This document shows positions 12,656 to 24,029 of a stretch of 64,000 nucleotides of DNA, piece by piece. Under the pieces are notes generated by a model. That model ran no database searches. It was given only the letters and a program-made list of their open reading frames with translations, and was not told the origin of the DNA. The stretch covers positions 33,149,040 through 33,213,039 of the forward strand of contig CM031610.1 in the NCBI GenBank assembly GCA_018398815.1. The letters are read 5' to 3'. Within the stretch, counting starts at the first letter, position 1; every line of letters starts with the position of its first letter. This DNA comes from Conus ventricosus (lineage: Eukaryota; Mollusca; Gastropoda; Neogastropoda; Conidae). The position numbers were made by a program, and so were the translations under genes.

Positions 12656-13444
12656 TCAAGCCAAGCACTTCCTCAGATGTCCGCAGAGAGGCAGTTTTCG
12701 GTTGTTCCCAACGCGTTTCAGGAGAGGGATCCGTTGGGTGTCTTGCTACGTCAAGCCTCGATGTAGGCCTGCCTGAAAGTCAGCTTTTATTTCAGCTGCC
12801 AACATTGAGCTTCTGTCGTGGGGTCCCTTCTCTTTTTTTGTTAAACATTTGTTTTTGGATGTCTCCATAATAAACATTCCATTTTTTCAATTAAACCAAA
12901 GATAGGAAGAATTTTTTTTTGGTACATGCAAATACAAAAACAAAGACACCACATTCCCCACTCACTCACTCACATTCTCCCCCCCCCCTTCTCCTTTCTG
13001 CTTCATAGATGTCCGTTAACTTATCATTAACATCCTGCAATTTTTATCTAAATCATTTTACCATAGAATTTATCTCTTTTATAGATAGTTTAAGAAATAG
13101 GTAATTTGTAGTTAGTGAATAAATAAATATGTAAATCACCACTTTTCTTTTTAATGTAAAACATCTATTTCCGGCGAGAATTTTGGTCTTTAGACATTAA
13201 CAATACATATTCTGTGTACATCTATATGCGATCCTTTGGTGACTAATCCCTCCATATTATCCTTGGGACGAAAGAATGGTCGAAAGTTCCCAAGAACTGC
13301 AGCAGGACCAGCCAGCAAGCGTCACAATCAATACCTTAGAATGGAGCCTTCCACTCCAGGAAGAGCCATCCAATGAGAGAAAAAAGGAAACAGATAACTT
13401 TAAGTCAGCATAGCTGTATACAGGATATTCCATGTCATACAATC
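12656..13444. other. Gene-free flank of the LINE insertion
   Basis: No gene is recognised. This is unique sequence (in two copies only because of the block duplication) immediately left of the LINE target site. Confidence 0.4.
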
Positions 13445-13459
13445 AGTAAGCATCATCAC
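13445..13459. repeat. Left target-site duplication of the LINE
   Basis: The 15 bp agtaagcatcatcac is repeated exactly at 19382-19396, directly after the A-rich tail. Confidence 0.85.
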
Positions 13460-14069
13460 TTTCTGATTTTGCCAAACCTGTCGGAGAAAACCAAAAACAC
13501 AAGGGTATGACCTTAAATGCAGAATGTTCACAATGTATACAATTCTGGCTCAGAAACAATCACATTCATGACAGTCACCATTGTAATTCAACAACATCTG
13601 ATCCATCATCATACATTCAATGATAGTCTCTGTGGCATAGTCACCATCACAATTTAACAACTGATCCATCATTACATGCTCAACAACCAGAGTCCCAACT
13701 TCCATCCCATTCTGAAAACACTTGACAAAATGATTTAACCCCTGAAAGAGATAAACATCAAATTCCATCACAATGCATGATGGAGGTAAAAGGCATACTT
13801 CTTACTCGGATGCAAGCAAAGGGTATAAGAAAGGATATTGAAGGGAAGGGTAGTGGTCCGAAAGAAAATCTTTTCTGTGTTAATAATACAGCATCATCGA
13901 AAAGTTTGACAAAATCAGAAAGCGTCTTTTTTTTCTTTTTTTTAAAATACATTTATGTGGATATTGATACATGCACTTTTATGCTGGCATTGTGGGGTGA
14001 ACTATTTTGACATGCTTGTGCACTTAAAATATCTTGTAGAGTCTGGAAAGGAAAAGAAGAGAAGAAGAA

Positions 14070-14070
14070 G

Positions 14071-14137
<67 letters not shown>

Positions 14138-14170
14138 AGAGAGAGAGAGAGAAGGGAAAGAGAGAGAAAA
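14070..14170. repeat. (GA)n microsatellite in the LINE leader
   Basis: A purine-only tract, mostly GA dinucleotides. Its length and interruptions differ from the second copy at 47803-47890. Confidence 0.95.
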
Positions 14171-14970
14171 AGAAAAGTTTATCTCTGGATATGCAGCTGG
14201 GGCATGTGCTGGTCACTGGTAGTTAAAAGAATAATATTATGTAGTATTCGGTAACACAACAGCCTTTTGGTATCCGCTTGGAATTTCGACTTGATGATTT
14301 TCACCTGTCAGTATTGCTGACTTTCTGGTTCTACGGAAAATAATGTGTGGATGACGTTGGTTCTACCCTGTTATATCAATTTATGTGTATGTATCACATT
14401 TTTGCCATGAGATATGATGGTCAATTTGTAAATGTACAGAATGTTTTAAAACACAGTGAATTATATTGCAATAGTTCACCAGCACTGACACTTGGTTGCA
14501 CTGCCACCCCATGCTTAGTGGACTTCTCGAACACTTAATTGGCCCCAAGCCAACCCCTCCTTCCCATAATCCCCCCCCCCCCCCCCGCCTGCACCCCCTG
14601 TTTCAATACTTTTCCAAAAACTGTTTGAATGATTTGTATTCATTGTATGTATGTTTGTATTTTTTTCTTTTTGTCAAGAGAACTTGAGCATTGGGCTTCA
14701 TATGTGAAACATGTTTATTATTGCTTGCTTGGTTTGTGTGTTACCATGATGCACTTGAGAAATGTGAAGGTATGTCATTTTGTGACCTTTTTGTGACCTT
14801 TTTAAACCCTGACCTTTTCGTATGTGATGGAATGGAATGGTATTTGGTGAATAGTTATTTTCAAGATAACAGGAAGTTGTTTGTTCGGATGGAACATTTG
14901 TCATGGATAGATATTACGATGCTTGTCCAGTATGCAGTGATTTATTTTCGTTAAAAACTCTGTTACAAAT

Positions 14971-17900
14971 ATGAACAGTCTTATCATCTCTTCCTTGAAT
15001 TGCCAGGGACTAGGTTCTTATCAAAAGAGAAGAGATGTCTTTCAACATCTTAGACAAAAACGACACTCTATATATTTCTTACAGGATACGCATTTCACTA
15101 CAAAAATGGAAAGACAATTAAGAGCTGAATGGGGCTATGAATGTGTTTTTTCGTCAAATAATTCTAGATCAAGAGGAGTAGCCGTTTTGTTCAATAATAA
15201 TTTTGAATTTAAAATTCTGAAAACTGTAAAAGATACCCATGGCAATTATATACTTCTTGCATTAAAAACGATAGACCTAGAAATTCTGTTGGTTAATATA
15301 TATGGACCTAACAAAGACACGCCTGATTTCTTTGATGAAATTAAGAAACAAATTGATGAGATGGGTATCGCTAATATCATAGTAGGTGGGGACTGGAATT
15401 TGATATTAAATCCTAACTTAGATTATTACAACTACAAAACAGTGAATAATCCAAAAGCACAAGAAACAGTACTTGAGATGATGAATGATCTCGAACTTGT
15501 AGATATTTGGAGAGAATTCAATCCGGAAGTCCTGAAATATACGTGGAGAAGGCCAGCCCCTTTACAGCAGAGTCGACTAGATTTTTTCTTGTTAACTGAT
15601 AGCCTTATCAACAAGATAAAAGATGTAGATATCCTTTAGGGCTATAGAAGTGACCATTCTCTAATAACGATTCACTTCAACTCCAAAGTGGAAAATAAAA
15701 AGAAAACATTTTGGAAATTTAACTCAGCTTTACTAAAGGACAAAAATTATGTAGAATTAATTAAACAAACAATTGAAAACATAAAACTTCAGTATGCAGT
15801 ATCCCCATACTCACGGGAAAACATAAACAAGATTCCGATGGATGAAATTCAGTTCACAGTAAGCGATCAACTATTTTTGGATGTTTTAATTATGGAAATA
15901 AGAGCAAACACAGTAACTTTCGGCATAAAGAAAAAGAGAGAACTAAGGGGAAAAGAAAAAAAGTTGGAATCAGAAATACAAACACTTGAAACAGATTTGC
16001 TAATTAACAATAAACCAAGGGAACTTCAAGAGAAAAAAGATGAACTGATACAGTTAAGAAAGGAGAAAATGGAAGGGATCGCCATTCGATCCAAAGCAAG
16101 ATGGGCATCAGAGGGGGAAAAAATATCTAAATATTTCTGCAATCTTGAGAAACGTCATTTTGTCAGCAAACAAATGTTAAAATTAGTAACAGACCAAGGA
16201 AATATAATAACAGAAACAGACGAAATATTAGATGCAACTAAGACCTATTATGAAAATTTATATAAAGAAAGAAGTACAAAAAACATAGACATTGGTAGAT
16301 ATGCTGGAAATTTACCAAAGCTTGAAGAAGCTGAATCCAAACAACTAGAGGTACAAATAACTAGACAAGAAGCTTCAGAAGCACTGAAAGGAATGCAGAA
16401 TGACAAGAGCCCTGGTACTGATGGGATGACTGTAAATTTTTTCAAATTTTTCTGGAAAGACATAGGAGACTTTGTTGTTCGATCTTTAAATGAAGGTTTT
16501 ATAAAAGGAGAGCTGTCCATTACTCAGAGAGAAGGAATCATTACTTGCCCACCAAAAGGAGAAAAGCCACAATAATATTTACAAACTTGGAGACCCATAT
16601 CACTACTAAATGTGTCATATAAAATAGGATCAACATGCATAGCCAACCGAAGAAAAAGAAACACCCGAAGGTGCTGGGGAGGACCCAGAGAAGCACTGTC
16701 TTCACCTGCCTTTAGAGCAGTCCTGTACCACCCTTGGAGGCCTGCGCTGTGTTGACGATGGGTACATGCATAGCCAACCGAATAAAGTACACCCTACATA
16801 AATTGATAAAAGAAGATCAGACAGGCTATATTCCAGGAAGGTATATAGGAGACAATTTAAGAACAATATACGACATCATATATTACTTAGAAAAAAAAAA
16901 ACAACCTTCCAGGTTTATTAGTGTCAATAGACTTCGAGAAAGCGTTCGATTCAATAAATTGGAAATACATGAATAAAGTCCTGAATGGTTTTGGTTTTAG
17001 CGATGATATATGTAAATGGATAACCACATTTTATAAAAATATAAAATCATTTTATCACGGTAAACGGACATGTATCTGGAAGCTTTGAAGTACAGAGAGG
17101 ATGTCGTCAAGGAGATCCTATTTCACCCTACCTTTTTGCTTTGTGTTCAGAAATTCTAGCTCACAAAATAAGAGAAGATAAAAGCATAAAAGGTATTACA
17201 ATCCACGATTCTACTTTTAAAATAAATCAGTTCGCAGATGACACGTCATTTACACTGAACGGAGATAGGGAATCCTATGAAAATCTGTTCAGAACTCTTG
17301 AGGAGTTTGAAGAAATTGCAGGACTAAAACTTCATTATGGAAAAACTGTTAATGTGTGGCTAGGTCAAAAGAAATATTCAGAGAACAAATACTTAAAAGA
17401 AAAAAATATGAAATGGAATCCCCCCAAATATAAACTCTTAAGTATATGGTTCACGAATGACTTGTCAAAAATGACTGAAATTAATTTCAATGGACAAATT
17501 AGTAGAAGTGAAAAATCTATTTAAAATTTGGTCCAAACGAATTTGTACACCCCTAGCCCTTGGTAGAATCGCTGTACTTAAGTCTCTCGAACTCTCAAAA
17601 CTTATTTACTGTGGATTCTCCTCCCAAACCCTCCAGAAAAGATAATACCACAGCTACAAAACGTGTGTTTCAAATTTATATGGGATAATAAGCCAGATAA
17701 GATTAAAAGAAAATACTCGGTTCATCACACTGAAAATGGTGGCCTAGGTATTCCTGAAATACAAGTGTTTATACAGGCCCTAAAAATGACATGGATGAAA
17801 AAGATCCTCACAGGAACATCCAAATGGAAAAAAATACTGTTTACGGATTGCCCTGAGATAGAATCATTGGAACAGTGTGGGTCTTTGAGATTACTTAAAA

Positions 17901-18887
17901 ATGATTGTAACAAATTTTGGAAGGATGTGTTCACAGCTTATGCAAATTTCTGTAAACACGTGTCTGTAAAAGAAACACAAGAAGTATTAGCAGAACCTTT
18001 GTTTGATAACGATAAGTTTGAAATTGATAATAGTACATTTTTCTTTAGAAAATGGACACACAAAAGTATATTCCGAGTAAGAGATGTGGTTGATGAAAAG
18101 GGATGCTTTTTAAGTTATAAAGCTTTCTGCGAAAAGTATACTATTAGTGTAAACTATTTAGAACACATGAGTTGTGTTCAATCAGTTAAAAGCTTCCTTG
18201 CTGCAAATAATATCAAAATAAAGATAGTAAATGCAATGAAAGAACAAACGCACAAAAAATAATAGCAAATGCTAAAAAAGGTTCAAAAACTTTCTATGAT
18301 GTCTTACTGGAGCCAATCATTATATATGATATAAATGCTTTTGCAAAGTGGAGCAAATACTAAATATATATGTGGACTGGGAGAAAACACTAAAACAAAT
18401 AAAGGAATCAGATTAAGGTGGTTCCAAATTAAATTGTGTTTATAATATCTTAGTTAACAACAATATTGTGACGAAAATGAGAATTACAAATTGTGACAAA
18501 TGCACTTTTTGTAGAAAGGAGAAAGATTCAACCAGACATTATTTATGGTTCTGTGATGTTTCACAATGTTTTGGAGGGACCTGGAGAAGATTTTAAGAGA
18601 GAAGTGCGAACAATGTTTTCAGTTAAAATTCAACGTAAAAACTTGTTTTGTTTGGAAATGATGACCAAACAAAAACGGATGACATTTTTGATCGGATTAA
18701 TCTATTAGCAAAATACTTTATTTACAAATGCAGGATAAATAAGATCAAACCAAATGTAATACACTTTCTGAAAGATTTGAAACACAATTATACAGTTGAG
18801 AAATACACCTTTTCAAAAGAAATGAAGCTTGCAGATTTCTTTAAAAAGTGGTACCCTTATCAGTGTATTCTTGATGATGTACAGTGA
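14971..18887 (+). pseudogene. LINE ORF2 (endonuclease and reverse transcriptase), broken, copy 1
   Basis: It would encode the protein that nicks the target and copies the element RNA. The N-terminal APE-type endonuclease begins at the ATG at 14971: SLNCQGLGSYQKRR, LQDTHF, NIYGPN, GGDWNLILN and RLDFFLLTD. After a coiled, Lys/Glu-rich linker come the RT motifs SPGTDGMTVNFFKFFW, WRPISLLN, DQTGYIPGRYIGDN, DFEKAFDSINW, GCRQGDPISPYLFALCSE and the catalytic FADDTS (about 17234). The C-terminus has a C-x2-C-x8-H-x4-C motif near 18500. Breaks are TAG at 15637-15639 (absent from the other copy), TAA at 16573-16575 just before WRPISLLN (shared), a 113 bp insertion at 16651, a shared frame change near 16910 and further indels downstream. 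The element is non-functional here. Confidence 0.88.
16633..16781. mobile_element. 113 bp insert with 18 bp target-site duplication inside LINE ORF2
   Basis: The 18-mer acatgcatagccaaccga occurs at 16633-16650 and again at 16764-16781, flanking 113 bp (16651-16763) with no place in ORF2. The first repeat encodes the end of the CIANR motif and the second repeats it, so the duplication is of coding sequence. The extra 131 bp shift the frame by two. The insert starts A-rich (agaaaaagaaac) and is then GC-rich; no tRNA promoter boxes or open frame were seen. A duplication of this length fits retrotransposition of a small RNA, but the A-rich end is on the unexpected side for a plus-strand insert. 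The same insert is at 50368-50482. Confidence 0.75.
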
Positions 18888-19040
18888 TGGATAATGATGT
18901 AAGGATGTATGCTTGTATACAAATATGTCACTCAGAGCTGCATTTTTTTTTTAATGAATGCAATTGTGGTAACAACAGGTTAGATCAGTTTGTTTATGAT
19001 GCATTGTTTAAGGCTCAGTCTCACTTGTACAATAATGTAA

Positions 19041-19058
19041 TGTGTGTGTGTGTGTGTG

Positions 19059-19094
<36 letters not shown>

Positions 19095-19098
19095 TGTG

Positions 19099-19134
<36 letters not shown>

Positions 19135-19147
19135 TATGTGCGTGTGT
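19041..19147. repeat. (GT)n microsatellite in the LINE 3' part
   Basis: Interrupted GT array. Its length differs from the second copy (52767-52880). Confidence 0.95.
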
Positions 19148-19381
19148 ATGTTCATATATGAATATGAGTACATGTATAGATAGATATGTTCATGTGTGTC
19201 TATGTGTAAGTGTACTTTATAATTATCTTTTGTTCCACTTTTCACAGTAGTAAGAAATATTCATGTATCATCAGTTTAATGTACGTATGAAAGTCTCTGC
19301 GCACTGTCCTCTTTCTGCGCATATGTATCTCCTCTGTTACTTGAATAAAATGTATGAGAAAGGGAAAAAAAAAGAAAAAAA

Positions 19382-19396
19382 AGTAAGCATCATCAC
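19382..19396. repeat. Right target-site duplication of the LINE
   Basis: Exact match to 13445-13459, adjoining the A-rich tail. Confidence 0.85.
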
Positions 19397-19432
19397 AGCA
19401 GGAAAGTAAACACAAATATGTATGTATATATA

Positions 19433-20970
19433 CTGAACAACATTAAAAACGCACCGCTTGCCAAAAGACCCAGACAACGTTGGTAGTACAGAATTATTTA
19501 ATGAAGTAAGCATATTTGATTACGCATCCATTTTTCAATTAAACAAAAAATGTCTGTTCTTGACAAGAATGGCCGAATTCATCTGAAATGAGGTGGTGAC
19601 TTCACTAGGGTCCCTGTCAAAGAGTACACGACGACGAGCATGTCCGTCCGCGAGCTCTAATACCGAGTGTGTCCGCCATTTGCCCCGATGCACGCTTGGC
19701 AGCGCCTCCTCATGGAGTAGACAAGGTTGTGCAAGAACGCCTGTGGCAGTCCATCCCACTCCTCGGTCAGTGCGCGCCTCAAATGATCGAGAGTCTGTGG
19801 ACGTCTTCCACGGGCCACAAGACGCCCCAGCTCATCCCAGACGTGTTCAATGGGAGCCATGTCAGGGGACAGAGATGGCCAGGGCAACATGGCAATGTTG
19901 TTCGCCTGGAGAAACGCAGCGGTGGCTCTTGCGGTGTGGGGTCGTGCATTATCATGCTGGAAGAACTGCAGCTCCGGGTGCTGGCCAAACAGTGGGACGA
20001 CGTGGTTCTGCAGCACCTGCTGGTACATGTTGGCATTCACATGCTTGTCAAAAAAGTACAGAGGTGTCCGGTAGTCATGACTGAATGCCCCCCAAACCAT
20101 CAGACTGCCCCCTCCCCATCTATTGGCTTCAAACACGCAGCAGTTGGCGTAGCGTTCCCGACACGCCTCCAGACTCTCATTCTCCCGTCAGCATGAGATA
20201 ACGCGAATCGACTTTCGTCAGAGAACAGCACAGCTCTCCACTGACGTCGTGTCCATGGCAGATGCTGGTTGGCCCACTGCAGGCGTTGCTGACGGTGTCT
20301 ACGGGTGAGGACTGGGCCAACATGAGGGCGTCTTGCATTGAGCCCTGATTCTTGCAATCGACGTCGAACAGTTTGTGCAGACACTGGACCCCGTCGACCA
20401 ACCACCTGGCGACATGTTTCTGCTGCTGTAAGGAATCGATTACGAAGATGAAGTTGCCGAATGTATCGATCTTGCGCTGGTGTGGTAACACGAGGTTGGC
20501 CCGTTCGGCGCCGATCAGTGGTGGAACCAGTTGCTGCCAAACGTTGTGATAGCCTTACAATTGTAGAGTGACTGCAGTTCAGTTGTCTGGCTGTCTCTCT
20601 CGATGACATACCGACCATTAACATTCCAATGGCTCGCTCGCGTTCTTGCATAGACAGTCGCGGCATTGTTTTCGGACCACTTCGCCTGGTCGAATGACAA
20701 CTGATACCGTTTTCCAGTCGGCATGACTTCAAACTCACCATTTGAGACAAAGAAACAGATGTGCTACGTTCAGTCTCGGCCCCAGTGGCAAGAAAAGTGT
20801 TTTGGGCGAGTTGCACGTGGGCGTCACACGAACGTCGGCAAGCGCGGAGAAACCGAGGCAGTGTGAATCTGTGTCCCTTAAAAATTGTGTCAACATACCA
20901 AATCCAAATACACATTTTCTCCAAATGGGAAATCGGCAAATCAAAACGGTGCGTTTTTAATGTTGTTCAG
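19433..20970 (-). mobile_element. Tc1-family DNA transposon, 1538 bp, copy 1
   Basis: The two ends are perfect 24 bp inverted repeats (19433-19456 starting ctgaacaacattaaaaac, and 20947-20970), each flanked by TA (19431-19432 and 20971-20972). TA is the target duplicated by Tc1/mariner elements. One transposase gene fills the interior on the minus strand. Length, end structure and single gene match an autonomous Tc1 element. It sits 36 bp beyond the LINE's right duplication in an AT-rich stretch and is not nested in the LINE. Confidence 0.95.
19657..20666 (-). pseudogene. Tc1 transposase, DD34E, with one frameshift (copy 1)
   Basis: A cut-and-paste transposase that binds the inverted repeats and inserts at TA. 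The start is ATG at 20666 (MPRLSMQERERAIGML), chosen because family members start with this helix-turn-helix region; the frame stays open upstream to 20939. DNA-binding part: MSSRETARQLNCSHSTIVRL, then the linker TGSTTDRRRTGQPRVTTPAQ. Catalytic residues: D in LFSDESRF, D in QHDNARPHTA, and E in DMAPIEHVWDELGR. There are 34 residues between the second D and the E, so DD34E. The end GGHTRY is typical. Expected length is about 336 residues. A missing C in a C-run near 20158-20160 shifts the frame after RVWRRVG. The other copy is intact at this place, so the break may be a consensus error. Confidence 0.9.
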
Positions 20971-20989
20971 TATTATCCTCACACCCAAA

Positions 20990-21220
20990 TATTCATATTT
21001 CATACACAGATCTGCCCCCCCCCCCCCCCCCCGCCCACCCTAAGCTCCCATATGCACACGCAAATGAAGTTATTTGCAGACACATGGCCAGAGCCTCCAG
21101 CGACGACCCCAATGAATACACCTATGCATTTGCTCTTTTACACTCAAGTCATACTCAATTGCCTCTCTCTCTCTCTCTCTCTCTCTCCTCTCTCTTCTCT
21201 CTCTCTCTCTCTCTCTTTTA
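20990..21220. repeat. C17 tract and (CT)n microsatellite
   Basis: A C run lies at about 21016-21032 and a CT array at about 21163-21218. The second copy is at about 54760-54955. Confidence 0.9.
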
Positions 21221-21550
21221 TAATGATACACACAACTTTCATGCACATTGCACATGAAAATACAAACAGAAAAATTCAATTATTAACTGAATATAAATAC
21301 ATGTTTAACTATTGAGTTCTGAATAACTAGTTTTGTTTGGGGTCCCTTCTTTTCTGTCGTGTGGCTTTGAAGTTAAACCATGGTAAATGTGCTTCAAAGA
21401 CGTACAGTAGTTCAGGACATTCGTACTGTCATCGTAGAATAAATTATTGCAGGTATCAACAGGAAGGTGAAATGGAGGTCTGGACTCACGGCTCACCATG
21501 ACAGAAACGATTTAAACAAATCACTGGCTGAATTAATGTACGTATACTTT
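21221..21550. other. Gene-free spacer
   Basis: No gene or element is recognised between the CT array and the large GT array. Confidence 0.35.
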
Positions 21551-21552
<2 letters not shown>

Positions 21553-21624
<72 letters not shown>

Positions 21625-21727
21625 ATGTGTGTGTGTGTGCATGTGTGTGTGTGTGTGTGTGTGTGCGTGTGTGTGTTTGTTTGGGCGTGTGGGTCTATTT
21701 GTTTTGTTTTAAATGTGTGTGTGTGTG

Positions 21728-21783
<56 letters not shown>

Positions 21784-21909
21784 TGTACTTGCGTACGTGT
21801 GTGGATGCCAACTCCCTTCTGTGTATGTTCAAGTACGCAAGAGTTAACACGTGCGAATGTATGTGTAGATCTGTCTGTCTGTACGCGCGCGCATGCGCGC
21901 GCACGCTCA

Positions 21910-21967
<58 letters not shown>

Positions 21968-22017
21968 ACACACACAACCATGTGTGCGAGAATGAGTGAG
22001 TAAATGTGTGCCTGCGT

Positions 22018-22084
<67 letters not shown>

Positions 22085-22335
22085 TGTGCGTGTGTGTGGT
22101 GTGTGTGTGTGTGTGTGTGCGTGCGCTTGCTTCTGTGCGTGTGTGTGTGTGTCTGCTTCTGTGTATGCACGTCTGTGTGCCTGTGTGTGCGCATGCTAAG
22201 ATGTATGCCGCAAACATACGAACCGACCAACAACAGAAATAAAGGAATGTGATTTTTTTTTAATCCGACCAAGGTTTGTCAACGTATGAGTGTGTGTGTG
22301 GTGCGCGCGCGCGCATGCGTGTGTGTGTGATATTC

Positions 22336-22395
<60 letters not shown>

Positions 22396-22581
22396 TGTGT
22401 GTGGGTGTGTGTGTTTGTGTTTGTTTTGTGTGTGGTTTGTGTTGTGTGTGTCGTGGCGTGACCTGCGCGCGCGCGTGTGTGTGTGTGTGCGTGCATGAGC
22501 GCGCGCGCGCGCGCGTGTGTGTGTATGTGTGTGTGTGTGTGTGGAGAAGACAGAGAGAGAGAGAGGGGAGAGAGAGGAGAG

Positions 22582-22625
<44 letters not shown>
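21553..22625. repeat. 1.1 kb compound microsatellite (GT)n/(CA)n/(CG)n/(GA)n
   Basis: GT blocks lie at about 21553-21680 and 21715-21783, a CA block at 21906-21966, GT blocks at 22015-22130 and 22338-22460, CG-alternating tracts at about 21887-21904, 22302-22318 and 22498-22516, and a GA block at 22552-22625. Facing GT and CA blocks are mutually complementary. All large open frames here are artefacts of the dinucleotide repeats. Confidence 0.95.
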
Positions 22626-22631
<6 letters not shown>

Positions 22632-22904
22632 GATGTAGATATGGATATTGATATATTATAGTTTCATTATAAATGATACTTGTAAACAATTGTATCATTG
22701 AATCGCCCCTGCGTGGTAATGCTACGTTGGTGCTGTGTAGCCTGTTGGAAATATTTGACGATAAACGGAAGACAAAAATCTGAGGAAATCAATATTTTTT
22801 AATGTGTTGGCGCAGGATCCATACAATTTGAAACAGACTTTAACAATAAATCACTCTTCCATGAAAAATGTGGCTCTCAAGTAATCCCTCAAAATGTACT
22901 CTCA

Positions 22905-22962
<58 letters not shown>

Positions 22963-23690
22963 CACACACACACACACACACACCACCAACTCTTACTGAC
23001 TTCATAATCTTGAGGAACGACTTCCTTTGCAAAAAACCCCCACCTCTTCTTTATTTAGTTTGAATACAGCATGGAAAGTGAAAACAAGGAATGAATGCAG
23101 AGAAACAAAAGACATTGAAAATAGGGATCAATAAAAAGAGAACAACAGTGACAAGAAAACGATTTTTAATGTAACCTATGGTAATATGTATATAAAGAAT
23201 TCGAATAAAACGTAGTATTTCAATATTTGACAAGAAACAGGGAGAATGTGCGCTTTTTGTCCTAACATTTGAATCTATTTTCCTGTAAATTGTATTTCCT
23301 AGAGCCTCTTCCCATGGCCTAAACACTCCTTTTAGCGTAGATGTGTGTTATTCACCACAGGAAAAAAAATTCTATGTGGCAAAAAGTCAATATATGGCAC
23401 GGCATATAAAGGACTCAAGTAAACAAACAGAACTGTGATCAACGTAAATGAAGTGTTAGTGAAAAGTAAAAGGGACGGCTAGGACAGACACTGAGTTGAG
23501 ACAGGATCTGAAGAAAGAAGAGGATGCTAAAAAAAATCCAGAAGGCAGTCTGGAAAAGCCATCTACAAGCTCGTGAGAAAACTCACTCAAACGAAGTCTT
23601 AGCTGGAGAGAAATATGACATATAGTTCCTTGAAGGATGAGCTTCATTCTCAGATCCGTGTATGACAATTTGTCCTTGAAATCAAACTGT
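22626..23690. repeat. Gene-free stretch containing a (CA)n array
   Basis: A CA array lies at about 22907-22983. The rest shows no gene, RNA or known element. Confidence 0.6.
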
Positions 23691-23759
23691 TGAGGTCGGG
23701 TAAATCATATTACCCTACACTGGATGTAGTACTCCTCCCAGGTTTATCAAAACAAGGAA

Positions 23760-23990
23760 TTACTGAGTACGAGAAAACTCCAACAAAACCTGGACCACGT
23801 GGTTGAATAAGCAGACAGCAAGTGGTAGTCATGGATGGTGCTACATCTAAGGCCGTTCCTGTAGAGTCCGAAATTCCCCAGGACTTAGCGCTAGGCCCTA
23901 CGCTGTTCCTACTTCATATCAATGACCCCCCAAACAAATCTGGCCTCAGTCACGCGGCTTTTGCAGATGACACACCGTGACAAAGAATTA
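23760..23990 (+). pseudogene. Reverse-transcriptase remnant of a second non-LTR lineage
   Basis: The plus-strand frame from 23819 to 23974 reads QVVVMDGATSKAVPVE, then ALGPTLFLLHINDPP and ends with the catalytic box FADDT (23960-23974). This is the palm region of a CR1/jockey-type non-LTR reverse transcriptase (compare the family pattern PQG.vLGP.LFLLyIND...FADDT). A second frame just upstream reads TWTTWLNKQ, matching the preceding family helix, so a frameshift lies between. It differs clearly from the L1/Tx1-like element. No ends are visible. The noisy counterpart is at about 57540-57722. Confidence 0.75.
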
Positions 23991-24029
23991 ACGGCTTGCA
24001 GTTGGATAAGAAGAACTCCAACAAAGCAT

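Larger units (their letters stand above)
13460..19381 (+). mobile_element. L1/Tx1-like non-LTR retrotransposon, 5.9 kb, copy 1
   Basis: An insertion of 5922 bp between two perfect 15 bp direct repeats. It ends with AATAAA (19344-19349) and an A-rich tail immediately before the right repeat. These are the marks of target-primed reverse transcription. The layout is a 1.5 kb leader with a GA microsatellite, one long decayed ORF2 (14971-18887), then a 3' part with a GT array. No ORF1 was found in the leader. The leader holds a tandem pair of about 50-60 bp units (about 13563-13613 and 13614-13677, sharing 'agtcaccat' and 'ctgatccatcat'). The clade call rests on the ORF2 motifs and C-terminal Cys/His motif and needs a phylogeny. 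Confidence 0.85.

Noticed and set aside
19593..20196. Plus-strand open frames of 163-175 codons over the Tc1 element
   Set aside because: They are shadows of the minus-strand transposase, which carries the catalytic motifs.
21486..22698. Many long open frames on both strands encoding Cys/Val, His/Thr or Arg/Glu repeats
   Set aside because: They are translations of GT/CA/GA microsatellites, open in all frames because these dinucleotides make no stops. The same applies near 3.1, 4.7, 9.1, 31.5, 35.9, 36.4, 38.2, 52.8 and 55.3-56.4 kb.
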